64,000 bases of DNA from an uncultured Granulosicoccaceae bacterium (GCA_938041955.1 CALISD010000021.1:1-64000), one strand, 5' to 3'. Shown: positions 1 through 9,673, counted from the stretch's first letter. Numbers and translations: made by a program. The notes: generated by a model from the sequence alone, not told the origin.

Positions 1-451
1 GCATAATCGAGTGAGAAACGTGGCCCGCCACGTGCCGAGCTTGATCATGCGAGATGTGACGCGATATTTTCGTCTGATGGCGAATAGACACACTGCTATT
101 TTCAAAGTAGCCCTCCAATGACAGTTCAGACCTATGTTTACAGGTGTTTGCCTTAGTTTTCCTCGTCGCCTTGTGAATAATGCAGGCTAGTGCATCGATT
201 CAAATACAAATGCTCATATGAGTCGGTTGATTAAAGTGCCTGTTTTTATAGTAACTATTTTCAGGACCCACCCTGAAAAGCTACAGAAGACTGCAAACCG
301 TTGAATATTTGAATTCCGTTCTTTGCAACTGAATAGTGATTCACCATGGCATCCGGCTTTTGCAGAAATTGACGCTCATCAAGTACTTTAACCAGCCGCC
401 CTGCGAAGACCTGTCATGTCGTCTGCAACGGCGTTACAGCCTTGAAAAGAA
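1..451. other. Left-edge region without a supported gene
   Basis: No convincing complete gene is visible. A reading frame on the plus strand is open from the window edge to a TGA near position 118 and could be the tail of a gene that starts outside, but 39 open codons are weak evidence and I recognise no family. A small palindrome (ACGTGGC/GCCACGT) lies at 18-33. The rest is AT-rich sequence downstream of the DUF938 gene, which is transcribed toward it. Confidence 0.4.
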
Positions 452-1063
452 TTAGCCTTTCGCCCGCCACAACAAAATTCTATTGTTGGCAGGCATAGGG
501 TTGTCGCTGTGCAATTCCAAGCCACAACTATTGGCCAGAAACTCAAGTTCATCTTTGTCTCTGATTCCCATGTGGGATTGCTGCATTCTCAGGTTGGCAT
601 CAAATTCAGCGTTGCCATCGCTGGTGTGGCTACCATCGATTTTGAACGGACCGTAGAGTGCAAAAAATGCATTCGGGTCTAACCTGCTTGCTATCACTTG
701 AAACATCGCAGCCACCTCATCAATAGACATGATGTGTGCAGTATTAGAGGAATAGGCAAAAGTGTAATGCGAAGTACCGCCGCTTACCTTGTCTTTAACA
801 CTTTCGGCAACATCCAGCTCTACAGGCGCTGCAATATTATTGACCGGTGCTTTTTCAATCGCATAAGCCAATGATTCAAGGTGAAGTGCCTGCTCGGTCG
901 GCTGCCACTGCAGGTTTTTAAAACGGCCACAAAGGTAAATGGCATGTTGACCGGTACCACTTCCAATCTCAAACACAGTGGATGCCTGTGACAGATAATT
1001 TGCCAATGCGTCGCCTATCGCTTCCTTGTTGCGATCAGCCGATGGACTGTACGGCAGCTCCAC
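452..1063 (-). CDS. DUF938 family SAM-dependent methyltransferase
   Basis: A 203-aa protein that looks like a class I S-adenosylmethionine-dependent methyltransferase of the DUF938 family. The glycine-rich SAM loop is visible as EIGSGTGQHA near residue 33, right after the N-terminal SPSADRNKEAI segment characteristic of the family, and GPFKIDGSHTS occurs in the second half. The length is typical. An AGGAG ribosome binding site lies about six bases before the ATG. The substrate of the family is not established, so only a probable small-molecule or protein methylation role can be given. It is codirectional with the Do protease gene 42 bases upstream and may be read through from it. Confidence 0.85.
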   Translation of the reverse strand: MELPYSPSADRNKEAIGDALANYLSQASTVFEIGSGTGQHAIYLCGRFKNLQWQPTEQALHLESLAYAIEKAPVNNIAAPVELDVAESVKDKVSGGTSHYTFAYSSNTAHIMSIDEVAAMFQVIASRLDPNAFFALYGPFKIDGSHTSDGNAEFDANLRMQQSHMGIRDKDELEFLANSCGLELHSDNPMPANNRILLWRAKG

Positions 1064-1105
1064 TATGATGCTCCTGTGTGTTATTCAACGACAGCAATTA
1101 TTTTC

Positions 1106-2596
1106 TTAACGCGGCATCACCAGTGCAATAAACACAGGTTTTTTCTTGCGCTGAATCAAAACGGCAACCGTAGCCCCCTTATCAGCACTTTCAGCTAACT
1201 GTCGCAGCTGCGAGTTAGAGCTCACGGTCGCTTGATTAAAGGACACCAGCACATCTCCCTTCATAATGCCCGCCAGTGCCGCTGGCCCGTTTGGATCCAC
1301 CTCTCCAATCAACAAACCGTTAGTGACCTCAAGTGCAGATTTTTGTTTTTCATTCAGAGGGATGGCCGTTAACCCGAGCAATTGGTTCATATTGTCTGCA
1401 GGATCAGCTTTCTCACTACGATCCTCCTGAAGCTCTCTTATCAGAACCTCAAGACTCATCCGTTCTTTGTTTCGAATCAGCTCAACAGTGGCTACTTCTC
1501 CGACCGGGGTATTGCCTACCATCGGTGGCAGATCAGAGGACTGATCAATCGATTGACCATTGAAGGCCAAAAGCACATCACCGACGATAAGCCCGGCATC
1601 CGCCGCCGGACTGCCATCGGTCACCTGGGCGATCAATGCGCCTGTCGGGCGATCTAATCCAAAAGACTTAGCAAGCGGCGGATTAACATCTTGAATTGAC
1701 ACACCTAACCAGCCGCGACTGACATAGCCTTTTTCACGCAACTGGTCGGCAACTGATCTCACCACATTTACAGGTATCGCAAACGATAATCCCATGTAGC
1801 CGCCTGAGCGCGAAAAGATTTGCGAATTGACGCCGATCACATGGCCATCAAGATCAAACAGCGGACCGCCGGAGTTTCCCGGATTCACGGCCACATCGGT
1901 CTGAATAAAAGGCACATAATTTTCAGTGGGCAGACTGCGCGATAACGCAGAGACAATTCCCTGGGTAGCAGTGTATTCGAAACCGAACGGCGAACCGATG
2001 GCCAACACCCACTGCCCCACTTTCAATTTGTCTGAATCACCAAGTACCAGAGTCGGCAATCCCTCGGCGTCGACCTTAAGAAGTGCTACATCAGTTCGCT
2101 CATCAGAACCGACGGTTTCGGCATCGAATTCCCGTCCGTCCGGCAAGCCGATAGTGATGCCGGTGGCATTCTGAATCACATGCGCATTGGTAATCACATA
2201 GCCATCTTCGCTCAATATAAAACCAGAGCCAAAGCCCGATGACGGAATAGCACCTGGAGGATTTCCAGACCCTTCGGGAAGATCTTCAAAGAAGCGACGG
2301 AAGAATTCCGGCAGCTCTTCTTCATTAAAATTTGGCAAGCTACGTATTTCACCATCTGGCAATTGCGTGGAAGAAACGGTCACTTTGACGACCGCCTTAC
2401 CCTGATCCCTTACCAATCCTTCAAAATCTGGTAAATCTATGGCAAAAGTCTGTGTTGTTGTCGTGACAAAAAGCATCAACAGCATCAGTTTGAAAAGCAA
2501 ACTTATGTGGCTAAATCTGGCGGTTGTGATGGCAGCGGAGGACGCAATGTGGGATGATGAAGCGTAACTCTGTGGCACCTTATTGCTTCTTGTCAT
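1106..2596 (-). CDS. degP: Do-type periplasmic serine endoprotease (DegP/MucD-like)
   Basis: A 496-aa trypsin-like protease of the HtrA/Do family, which degrades or chaperones misfolded envelope proteins in the periplasm. The catalytic triad is intact: His139 in TNAHV, Asp169 in RTDVALL and Ser242 in GNSGGPLF. Two PDZ domains follow, around residues 290-385 and 405-490. The N-terminus is unusual: about 35 polar residues precede the hydrophobic signal segment that ends near TQTFA. The start is supported by an AGGAG seven bases upstream of the ATG. The gene is divergent from a two-component system, which suggests envelope-stress control. DegQ or MucD naming is equally possible. Confidence 0.93.
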   Translation of the reverse strand: MTRSNKVPQSYASSSHIASSAAITTARFSHISLLFKLMLLMLFVTTTTQTFAIDLPDFEGLVRDQGKAVVKVTVSSTQLPDGEIRSLPNFNEEELPEFFRRFFEDLPEGSGNPPGAIPSSGFGSGFILSEDGYVITNAHVIQNATGITIGLPDGREFDAETVGSDERTDVALLKVDAEGLPTLVLGDSDKLKVGQWVLAIGSPFGFEYTATQGIVSALSRSLPTENYVPFIQTDVAVNPGNSGGPLFDLDGHVIGVNSQIFSRSGGYMGLSFAIPVNVVRSVADQLREKGYVSRGWLGVSIQDVNPPLAKSFGLDRPTGALIAQVTDGSPAADAGLIVGDVLLAFNGQSIDQSSDLPPMVGNTPVGEVATVELIRNKERMSLEVLIRELQEDRSEKADPADNMNQLLGLTAIPLNEKQKSALEVTNGLLIGEVDPNGPAALAGIMKGDVLVSFNQATVSSNSQLRQLAESADKGATVAVLIQRKKKPVFIALVMPR

Positions 2597-2812
2597 TGTT
2601 GGCTCCTAGCATGGTTCGGCAATCGTTCGGACGGTAAAGCCCGGAAAGGATAGTCGCTCATTGTTAGCTAATTTGTTGTTAGTTACTTGGGAACGTCTTA
2701 CTTGTTACAGTAATTTAATCGTTTGGGTATCAAACTTTGGATACCTCCGATCCGCACGTTGCGCCTGAGACCACCTTTGTCTTTTGAGCAGCAATCAGTA
2801 CGAGTTTAATAC

Positions 2813-3487
2813 ATGCGCATACTACTAGTTGAAGATGATATGGAGGCGGCGGGCTATCTCGTCAAGGGACTCAATGAAATAGGTCATGCCGTTGACCACG
2901 CAGACGATGGGGAGTCTGGCTTAAGCTATGCAAAAACCAACGCCTATGACTGCATGGTGATCGACCGGATGATGCCTCGCAAAGATGGCATCTCAATGAT
3001 CGAAGATCTGCGTCGAAGCGGAGACAACACACCAGTACTTATACTCAGCGCCCTTGATGACGTTGATGAAAGAGTCACAGGACTACGGGCCGGTGGTGAC
3101 GACTACCTCACAAAGCCTTATTCGCTGTCAGAACTAAATGCACGCCTGCAAGCACTTTCGCGACGGGCTCAGCCGGAAAATGCAGTGACTACCCTGCGCG
3201 TTGCAGACCTGACACTGGATTTACTCAAGCACAAGGTCACTCGTGCAGGCAACAACATCAACCTACAGCCGAGAGAATTCCGCCTGCTGGAGTATTTAAT
3301 GCGCCATGCAGGGCAAGTGGTGACGCGCAGCATGCTGCTTGAAAACGTCTGGGACTATCACTTTGACCCGCAAACCAATGTCATCGATGTGCAAATCAGT
3401 CGTTTGCGCAGCAAAATAGACAAAGATTTTGAACAACCCCTGCTGCACACAGTACGCGGCGCCGGTTACAAACTGGTGGAAGGCTAG
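2813..3487 (+). CDS. OmpR-family response regulator
   Basis: A 224-aa transcription factor with an N-terminal receiver domain (residues 1-115) and a C-terminal winged-helix DNA-binding domain (about 128-222). The acidic pocket (LVEDD), the phospho-acceptor Asp51 (VIDRMMP) and the conserved Lys101 (LTKPYS) are all present, so it should be phosphorylated normally. The DNA-binding domain has the typical LQPREFRLLEYL and VRGAGYKL motifs. Its cognate kinase is the next gene, 141 bases downstream, separated by hairpin structures. The divergent Do protease gene makes an envelope-stress regulon plausible, but this is inference. The target genes cannot be read from the sequence. Confidence 0.95.
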   Translation: MRILLVEDDMEAAGYLVKGLNEIGHAVDHADDGESGLSYAKTNAYDCMVIDRMMPRKDGISMIEDLRRSGDNTPVLILSALDDVDERVTGLRAGGDDYLTKPYSLSELNARLQALSRRAQPENAVTTLRVADLTLDLLKHKVTRAGNNINLQPREFRLLEYLMRHAGQVVTRSMLLENVWDYHFDPQTNVIDVQISRLRSKIDKDFEQPLLHTVRGAGYKLVEG

Positions 3488-3501
3488 CCCTTACACCGTA
3501 A

Positions 3502-3560
3502 GTACAACATCGTTGTACCGTTCAATGTCAAATTCAATGTAGCCCGCGACGCGGGCTACA
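3502..3560 (+). terminator. Tandem hairpins between response regulator and kinase
   Basis: Two palindromes lie in the 141-base gap. GTACAAC-ATC-GTTGTAC is at 3502-3518, and a strong TGTAGCCCGCG/CGCGGGCTACA stem is at 3538-3560, followed by ATTTGTTTT. The second resembles an intrinsic terminator with an imperfect T tract, which could reduce kinase expression relative to the regulator. Confidence 0.55.
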
Positions 3561-3627
3561 TTTGTTTTAGCAGGATGCAACACAACTTTGATCCTTCCGC
3601 AGCTCCACTAATTTATACTCTGGCCTT

Positions 3628-5031
3628 ATGAATATCAGGCTGTTCAGCACCACCGCCTTTCGGCTCACCATTATTTACGCTGCGTTGTTCAGTCTGTTCT
3701 CGGCTGTCACGCTTGGCTTCATTTATTGGTCTCTGCGCGATGAGATCGAATCTCAGGTAGATGCCCGTCTTCGCCTGGAAACCGACTTCCTGGTGAACCT
3801 GTACAAATCAGGTGCACTAAATGAGCTGCTGGATGCCATTCAGCAGCGTAATGAAGTAGATTCCTACGGTCGCTTTTATAAACTCGAAAGTGAAGGCAGT
3901 GAGCTAAATGAAGGCAACGAGACCGAGTGGCCATTAAAAATAAAGTCGGTCCGCACCCATAGCACTCAACCCATGGGTGACGTCGACAAAGACCTGCCCA
4001 GAGACAACCCTCGAACCACACTGCCAATGCGAGTGGCGCAAACTCAGTTTTCCAATGGATTAAAACTCACCATTGGCCATGAGATCAGTGACGAGAAAGC
4101 ACTGCTCGATTACACCTTTGCACTGGTGGTCGGCGGCACAGTCATCACCCTGATTTTTGCAGTTCTCGGTGGCATCTGGATGAGCATGAGCGTGTTGCGA
4201 CGCATCGCCAGCATCAGTGAAACCGCTGGAGAAATCATGAGTGGCACGTTCTCCCGACGTATACCGGTGACTGAAAGGCGCGATGAATTCGACACCATCG
4301 CCGTTAAGATCAATCAAATGCTGACACGTATTGAAGATCTGATGGAAAGCATGCAACAAGTCACCAACAACGTGGCGCACGATTTACGCAGCCCTTTAAC
4401 GCGTCTGCGCAATCGTCTCGAAGTGACGCTGCTGGAAAACCGCAGTGACGATGAGTACAGAGAAACCATCGAATACTCTATTACTCAAGCCGATGGCATG
4501 ATCCACACATTCAACGCAATGCTCTCCATCGCACGCCTTGAAGCCGGACTTGATAAAACCGAATGGGAAAATGTGCATATGGGCGAATTGGCCGGTGAGC
4601 TGGCCGAACTCTATGGCGCCGTCGCCGAAGATGCCAATTTGATTTTCGTTGAACGAATTAATTCCAACCCGGTGTTTTATGGCAACCGCCATTTGCTGGC
4701 GCAGGCAATTACTAATCTGCTTGATAATGCTATTAAATACACCCGCGTCGGTGGCCTGGTAGGTATCTATTTATCAGGCGACGATCAGGAATTCACCATT
4801 ACTGTGACCGATAACGGGCCTGGTATTCCACGCCATGAGCGCGACCGGGTGCTGCAAAGATTTGTGCGACTGGAAAACGAACGCAAGTCACCCGGCAACG
4901 GTCTGGGTCTGAGTCTGGTACAAGCCGTAGTACGTATGCACGGTGCCGAATTGAGATTGGCAGACAATCGGCCCGGCCTCGCAGTAAGTCTCGGCTTTAG
5001 AGGTCGTGGAATCAACTCAGCCGCAGCTTAA
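3628..5031 (+). CDS. Two-component sensor histidine kinase
   Basis: A 467-aa inner-membrane sensor kinase. Transmembrane helix 1 is at about residues 12-34, followed by a periplasmic sensor of about 125 residues, helix 2 at about 165-190 and a HAMP linker to about 240. The HisKA dimerisation domain carries the phospho-acceptor His251 in VAHDLRSPLTRL. The HATPase domain shows the N box (NLLDNAIKYT), G1 box (DNGPGIP) and G2 box (GNGLGLSLV). It should phosphorylate the adjacent OmpR-type regulator. The periplasmic domain is not one I recognise, so the signal is unknown. Confidence 0.95.
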   Translation: MNIRLFSTTAFRLTIIYAALFSLFSAVTLGFIYWSLRDEIESQVDARLRLETDFLVNLYKSGALNELLDAIQQRNEVDSYGRFYKLESEGSELNEGNETEWPLKIKSVRTHSTQPMGDVDKDLPRDNPRTTLPMRVAQTQFSNGLKLTIGHEISDEKALLDYTFALVVGGTVITLIFAVLGGIWMSMSVLRRIASISETAGEIMSGTFSRRIPVTERRDEFDTIAVKINQMLTRIEDLMESMQQVTNNVAHDLRSPLTRLRNRLEVTLLENRSDDEYRETIEYSITQADGMIHTFNAMLSIARLEAGLDKTEWENVHMGELAGELAELYGAVAEDANLIFVERINSNPVFYGNRHLLAQAITNLLDNAIKYTRVGGLVGIYLSGDDQEFTITVTDNGPGIPRHERDRVLQRFVRLENERKSPGNGLGLSLVQAVVRMHGAELRLADNRPGLAVSLGFRGRGINSAAA

Positions 5032-5067
5032 CTCACACTCTCTAAAATTTGACATGCCGTTACCCAT

Positions 5068-5484
5068 CTATTGATCAGATTCAGGGGTGTCATCCAGGAT
5101 CAATTGATCGCCGCTGACTAATCTATACACCCATCGCCTTGTAGAACCCGATACCCGCGGTGCAGTCCACACTTCTATCTGCGATCCTTTGCTCAGCTCA
5201 CGGACTTCAGCGGCCTGTTGATAGGTGATGCGAACACGTCTCTGGTCGTTGTCATCAACCTTTATCAACAGAATACGGCGGGCATTAACGCCTTTATTTT
5301 GCTCGCTTAATCCATCGAACTGACCTTGCAGATATTCCGATTGCTCGATCAGCAACGGACCGTCGGCAGGTTCTCTGTCGCTAAAATAATAAAATCCGAA
5401 ACCGACCACAAGCATCAACATTGGTAAAGCAGTTAACACTGATTCGATTGGATTCTTCTTATGAACCGTATGCTCAGCTGACAC
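5068..5484 (-). CDS. Small single-pass membrane protein, unknown function
   Basis: A 138-aa protein I do not recognise. Residues about 15-33 (TALPMLMLVVGFGFYYF) form one transmembrane segment, followed by a soluble region rich in beta-type sequence that is probably periplasmic (positive residues precede the helix). No catalytic motif is visible. It sits between the convergent sensor kinase gene and yicC and is codirectional with yicC, with a 95-base gap. The coding potential looks real because the composition is balanced and the start is followed by a sensible membrane anchor. Confidence 0.6.
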   Translation of the reverse strand: MSAEHTVHKKNPIESVLTALPMLMLVVGFGFYYFSDREPADGPLLIEQSEYLQGQFDGLSEQNKGVNARRILLIKVDDNDQRRVRITYQQAAEVRELSKGSQIEVWTAPRVSGSTRRWVYRLVSGDQLILDDTPESDQ

Positions 5485-5579
5485 CTTGTTTAAGGGTGGT
5501 TTTTTAATTGGGATTTTTGAAGAGGAAATGAGTTTTCCAGAAGCTACTTTCTCAATAGCCAGGTAATAAGTTAAAGATA

Positions 5580-6440
5580 CTACTCAATGTTTTGCACTTG
5601 CTCACGCATCTGCTCAATCATTACTTTAAGGTCAACAGACAGTGCGGTCGTTTCAGCGTCGGATGATTTTGAGCTCAGTGTGTTCGCTTCGCGATTAAAC
5701 TCCTGCACCAGAAAATCAAGCCGTCTGCCCACCGGTTCATTGCGCTTTAAAATATCGCGCAGCTCACTCAGGTGTGCGGTGAGTCGATCAAGTTCCTCTT
5801 CAACATCAAGGCGTTGTGCGATGTATACCAGCTCTTGCTCTAGCCGGCCGGTGTCATGCTCAACGTTTAACTCTTCAATTTTGGCAATCAGCTTGGCGTG
5901 TTGCCGCTCAATTAAAACTGGCCTCAATACTCGGACTTGCTCAACAATCTTGTCGATCGCATCACATCGATCGGTAAGCATTTTCGCTGTCTTATCACCT
6001 TCACGCTCACGGGTTTCAATATAGTCTGCGAGCGTGATATCAAAGAGTTCCAGTGCCAGTTGCTGCAGCGGGCCAAAATCTGCCTCGGCCTGCCCCACCA
6101 CACCCGGCCAGCGCAACACTTCAAGCGCTGACATTGGTTGTGAATCACTCAACTGAATCGACTTTGCCGCTTCGACAACCTGTGCTGCAAGTGCTTCATT
6201 TACAGCGATTTGGCTGCTGATTTTTTGCGATGGCTTGAAACGCAGTGAAACCTCTACCTTGCCGCGGCTGAGTTTGGAAGTCAGCTTGTCACGCACTTGA
6301 GGCTCAATCAGTCTGAGCTCATCTGCCAATCGCAGTGAAACATCAAGGTAGCGATGGTTGACCGATCGCATTTCCCACACCAATGCACCCCAGTCGTTAA
6401 CCGATTCCTTACGACTAAAAGCAGTCATACTTTTCAACAT
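5580..6440 (-). CDS. yicC: YicC family endoribonuclease-like protein
   Basis: A YicC/YloC family protein of 286 aa when started at the ATG that reads MLKSMTAFSR. The ORF track extends 31 residues further upstream, but MxxSMTAF is the conserved N-terminus of the family and a GGATAG-type binding site precedes this ATG. YicC proteins are reported to be endoribonucleases acting on small RNAs. The conserved C-terminal stretch with GRRLDFLVQEFNREANTLSSK is present. The gene is divergent from rph, an arrangement conserved from Xanthomonas to E. coli, which supports the assignment. Confidence 0.93.
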   Translation of the reverse strand: MLKSMTAFSRKESVNDWGALVWEMRSVNHRYLDVSLRLADELRLIEPQVRDKLTSKLSRGKVEVSLRFKPSQKISSQIAVNEALAAQVVEAAKSIQLSDSQPMSALEVLRWPGVVGQAEADFGPLQQLALELFDITLADYIETREREGDKTAKMLTDRCDAIDKIVEQVRVLRPVLIERQHAKLIAKIEELNVEHDTGRLEQELVYIAQRLDVEEELDRLTAHLSELRDILKRNEPVGRRLDFLVQEFNREANTLSSKSSDAETTALSVDLKVMIEQMREQVQNIE

Positions 6441-6559
6441 GAAACTATCCTGCGAGATGACTCGGTTTTGCGGGCAGAGAACTGTATCATGCGATCTATA
6501 CCGATACTTATTCGAAGTGGACACGAGCCCCACAATTCGAAAAAAAACAAAGGAAATTT

Positions 6560-7273
6560 ATGCGCCCCAGCCAACGTGCTAACGATGAACTCAGAGCAGT
6601 AGCATTTGCCAGAGATTTTACCTGTCACGCCGAAGGTTCGGTGCTTGTAAGCTTTGGTAACACCAAAGTTATTTGCAACGCCAGCATCGAAGACCGTGTC
6701 CCCCCTTTTCTCAAGGGCAAAGGCAGCGGCTGGATAACGGCAGAATATTCCATGCTGCCAAGAGCAACGAACACACGCTCAAGACGGGAAGTCACCAGCG
6801 GTAAACAATCCGGGCGCAGCATGGAAATCCAGCGCCTAATCGGTCGCTCACTGCGAGCCATTATTGACCTTGAAGCACTGGGTGAAAAAACGATCACCAT
6901 CGATTGCGATGTCATTCAAGCAGATGGCGGTACGCGCTGCGCATCTATCAGCGGCGCGTATGTGGCTTTAAGTGATGCAATCAATCACCTGATGAAGAAA
7001 AAAAGCATCAAGAAAAACCCGCTCCATGGACAAGTGGCAGCGGTGTCAGTTGGCATATATAACGGCAAACCTGTGCTTGATCTCGACTACGCGGAAGACT
7101 CAAACGCAGAAACCGATATGAACGTGGTGATGAATGAAGCCGGCGCATACATAGAACTGCAGGGCACGGCTGAAGGTCATGCATTTCATGCGCAGGAACT
7201 AGAATCCATGCTGGCGCTGGCACGAAAAGGCGTTGATGAAATTGTTATCGCTCAGCGTGCAGCACTGAACTAA
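6560..7273 (+). CDS. rph: Ribonuclease PH
   Basis: A 237-aa phosphorolytic 3'-5' exoribonuclease that trims tRNA precursors. The N-terminal [11 protein letters not shown] motif, the central TRSRREV arginine cluster and the [16 protein letters not shown] phosphate and substrate-binding stretch are all present, and the length is normal. An AAAGGAAA binding site precedes the ATG. It begins an apparent three-gene unit with rdgB (14-base gap) and hemW (overlapping), an order seen in other gammaproteobacteria. Confidence 0.97.
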   Translation: MRPSQRANDELRAVAFARDFTCHAEGSVLVSFGNTKVICNASIEDRVPPFLKGKGSGWITAEYSMLPRATNTRSRREVTSGKQSGRSMEIQRLIGRSLRAIIDLEALGEKTITIDCDVIQADGGTRCASISGAYVALSDAINHLMKKKSIKKNPLHGQVAAVSVGIYNGKPVLDLDYAEDSNAETDMNVVMNEAGAYIELQGTAEGHAFHAQELESMLALARKGVDEIVIAQRAALN

Positions 7274-7287
7274 TCCAGATTTCAACC

Positions 7288-7926
7288 ATGTCGATACAAA
7301 AAACTGATTCCAGCCAATGCGTGCTGGCAAGTGGCAACAAAGGCAAGCTCGCTGAGCTTTCCCATGCACTGGCGGGCCACAACATTGAGCTGATTTCACA
7401 ATCAGAGTTCAATGTCAGCGAAGCCATTGAAGACGCACCCACTTTTATTGAAAATGCGCTAATCAAAGCACGGCATGCCAGTCAGGTGACAGGCTTGAGT
7501 GCGTTGGCGGACGATTCCGGATTGGTTGTGCCGGTGCTAAACGGCGAGCCGGGCATTTTCTCAGCCCGGTACGCCATGCAACCGAACACCACCCGAAAAC
7601 CAACAGACGCAGACAATATCAACAAGCTTCTGGAGCAACTGCAGTCGCACAGCGATGACAAAGCGCGAGCCGCCTACTTTGTTTGTGCGCTGGTGTACCT
7701 GCGCCACGCGGATGATCCGGAACCGTTAATCAGCACCGGCCTCTGGCATGGCAGGATACTGCATACACCAGAGGGGGAAAATGGATTCGGCTATGACCCG
7801 GTCTTTTATTGTCCAAAAAACAAAATGGCATCCGCGTCCATGAGTAAGGAATTAAAAAGCAGCATCAGCCATCGAGCCATCGCACTGGAGGCATTAAACA
7901 AACAGCTGACAGATCGCTCACAGTGA
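7288..7926 (+). CDS. rdgB: XTP/dITP diphosphatase (RdgB/HAM1)
   Basis: A 212-aa non-canonical purine nucleoside triphosphatase that clears dITP and XTP from the nucleotide pool. The family signature is visible: the N-terminal LASGNKGKLAEL substrate loop, ALADDSGLVV and, near the C-terminus, ENGFGYDPVF and SHRAIALEAL. The start follows rph by 14 bases. The stop codon overlaps the GTG start of hemW in a GTGA arrangement, so the two are probably translationally coupled. Confidence 0.96.
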   Translation: MSIQKTDSSQCVLASGNKGKLAELSHALAGHNIELISQSEFNVSEAIEDAPTFIENALIKARHASQVTGLSALADDSGLVVPVLNGEPGIFSARYAMQPNTTRKPTDADNINKLLEQLQSHSDDKARAAYFVCALVYLRHADDPEPLISTGLWHGRILHTPEGENGFGYDPVFYCPKNKMASASMSKELKSSISHRAIALEALNKQLTDRSQ

Positions 7927-9122
7927 GACACTTCACTGAATACCCACCGGTAACTCTCTACATCCACTTTCCGTGGTGTGTAAAAAAATGCCCTTATTGC
8001 GACTTCAACTCTCACGCCGCGCGTGATGAGATACCTGAAAAGCAATACATCGATGCCCTGATAGCAGATCTAGAGCAACATGCGCCAGACATATGGGGCA
8101 GATCAATTGAGTCGATCTTCATTGGCGGCGGCACCCCCAGCCTGATTTCAGCTGAAGGTATTGACAGGCTTTTGGGGCAAGTTCGGGCACTTAGCAAATT
8201 AGAGCCGACCGCAGAAATCACATTAGAAGCCAACCCGGGTACGTTTGAACAGCAACGCTTTCAAGACTTTCGCACCATCGGCATCAACCGGCTTTCTATC
8301 GGCATACAAAGCTTTAACGACGATCATTTAAAAACACTTGGCAGAATTCACGATGCGAATAACGCGATAGCAGCTTGTGAAACAGCCAGGCACGCCGGCT
8401 TTGACAACTTCAATATTGATTTAATGCACGGACTGCCGAACCAAACTGCTGCTGAAGCCATACAAGACGTGAAGCAGGCCATTTCGTTGCAACCTACGCA
8501 CTTGTCTTATTATCAGCTAACACTTGAACCGAATACCCTTTTCGCCACTAATCCTCCGACGCTACCGGATGAAGACACACTGGCAGACATTCAGGAACAC
8601 GGTAAGCAACTAATCACTGCGGCGGGATTTTCACAGTATGAAGTATCGGCCTACGCACAGGACGGCAAACAATGTCACCACAACTTAAACTACTGGAGAT
8701 TCGGTGACTACCTTGGCATTGGCGCAGGTGCACATTCCAAATTGAGTTTTCCAGCTGACAATTCAATTGTCAGACATAGCAAACCACGCCACCCAACCGA
8801 TTATATGAAAACCGCGTCAAGTGCCGAGCGCATCAGGGGTATGCAAGCCGTCACCGAAGAAGATGCTCGACTGGAATTCATGATGAATGCACTGCGCCTG
8901 ACAGACGGGTTTGCAACTCATGACTTTGAGCAACGCACCGGTGAGCACATCGCGGTAATCAGAGCGACACTCGATAAAGCTGAATCCGAAGGCTTGCTGA
9001 CACGCACCATGCAGCATATTCAGACCACAGAGCATGGCGCTCAGTATCTCGACACTCTGCTACAACTCTTTATGCCACAAGAACAAAGTAACAGAAGAGT
9101 CATACCCATTAGTTCTGCGTAG
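7923..9122 (+). CDS. hemW: Radical SAM heme chaperone HemW
   Basis: A 399-aa radical SAM protein. The cluster motif is CVKKCPYCDFNSH (CxxxCxxC) near residue 19, followed by the IFIGGGTPSL SAM-binding segment and the C-terminal HemN-type domain. Once annotated as oxygen-independent coproporphyrinogen oxidase, this shorter form belongs to HemW, which delivers heme to target proteins. The start is the GTG inside the rdgB stop (GTGA), giving MRHFTEYPPVTLYIHFPWC, which matches the family N-terminus. Confidence 0.95.
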   Translation: MRHFTEYPPVTLYIHFPWCVKKCPYCDFNSHAARDEIPEKQYIDALIADLEQHAPDIWGRSIESIFIGGGTPSLISAEGIDRLLGQVRALSKLEPTAEITLEANPGTFEQQRFQDFRTIGINRLSIGIQSFNDDHLKTLGRIHDANNAIAACETARHAGFDNFNIDLMHGLPNQTAAEAIQDVKQAISLQPTHLSYYQLTLEPNTLFATNPPTLPDEDTLADIQEHGKQLITAAGFSQYEVSAYAQDGKQCHHNLNYWRFGDYLGIGAGAHSKLSFPADNSIVRHSKPRHPTDYMKTASSAERIRGMQAVTEEDARLEFMMNALRLTDGFATHDFEQRTGEHIAVIRATLDKAESEGLLTRTMQHIQTTEHGAQYLDTLLQLFMPQEQSNRRVIPISSA

Positions 9123-9185
9123 CGTTTTCCGCGCAGTGTCTGTACTGAGCTGAGCCCCTCCCAACAGAATAGTCACCTGGTCATT

Positions 9186-9371
9186 ATGGAAGAGTACGAA
9201 ATCAACTGCCCCTACTGCGGCGAGTCCATCACCATCCTGATCGATTGCTCCGTACCCGAACAACAGTATGTTGAAGACTGCCAGGTTTGTTGTTCACCCA
9301 TATTACTGAACGTGATCACAACGCCAGACAGTGAGATTTCTGAAGTCACCATCCGACAAGAAAATGAGTAG
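9186..9371 (+). CDS. CPXCG-motif cysteine-rich protein
   Basis: A 61-aa protein of the CPXCG family: CPYCGE near the N-terminus and CQVCCSPI in the middle form a probable four-cysteine zinc-binding site. The ATG is preceded by weakly purine-rich sequence. It lies 63 bases after hemW in the same direction. The family is widespread in gammaproteobacteria but has no assigned function. An overlapping antisense ORF in the track is a shadow. Confidence 0.85.
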   Translation: MEEYEINCPYCGESITILIDCSVPEQQYVEDCQVCCSPILLNVITTPDSEISEVTIRQENE

Positions 9372-9644
9372 GGGGCAGAAACCCGGCGCGTGTGCGAGTG
9401 ACCTGTCAGGGGGAATTTCCAATTCGTTTTACGATAGTTATGTACGTGCGACCTGTACATCGCCGCGCGTACCGATAGTTTCCTGCGCAGCCTCAATGCA
9501 CATCCAACGAAAACTAAACCCAATGTGAACATAGCCATGAAAACACGTCCTCCAGTTATGCCCTCTACGGTATGCATAAACGGGCATGGGTGAAATCGCC
9601 ACTGGCTTCACCGACAAGGTTTGAGGCATCCACGCTTGTTTCGA
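9372..9644. other. Intergenic region upstream of rpmE
   Basis: About 270 bases between the CPXCG gene and the rpmE promoter. ORFs on the minus strand here (for example 9438-9629) lack binding sites and recognisable domains. No hairpin with a T tract is visible. I see nothing functional beyond the promoter at its right end. Confidence 0.4.
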
Positions 9645-9673
9645 TTGAATAAGACCCCATATTGCACTACACT
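9645..9673 (+). promoter_or_regulatory. Probable sigma-70 promoter of rpmE
   Basis: TTGAAT (9645-9650), a 17-base spacer and TACACT (9668-9673) match sigma-70 hexamers well. They imply a leader of about 90 bases before the rpmE ATG, long enough for feedback control by a ribosomal protein, though no specific structure was recognised. Confidence 0.6.

Noticed and set aside
2-118. Open plus-strand frame at the left edge
   Set aside because: 39 codons without a stop can occur by chance and no family is recognisable, so it is mentioned only in the edge entry.
5587-6024. 145-codon plus-strand ORF
   Set aside because: Serine/arginine-rich shadow antisense to yicC.
9212-9577. 121-codon minus-strand ORF with a hydrophobic stretch
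   Set aside because: Overlaps the CPXCG gene antisense; the single hydrophobic stretch and Arg-rich remainder look like chance.
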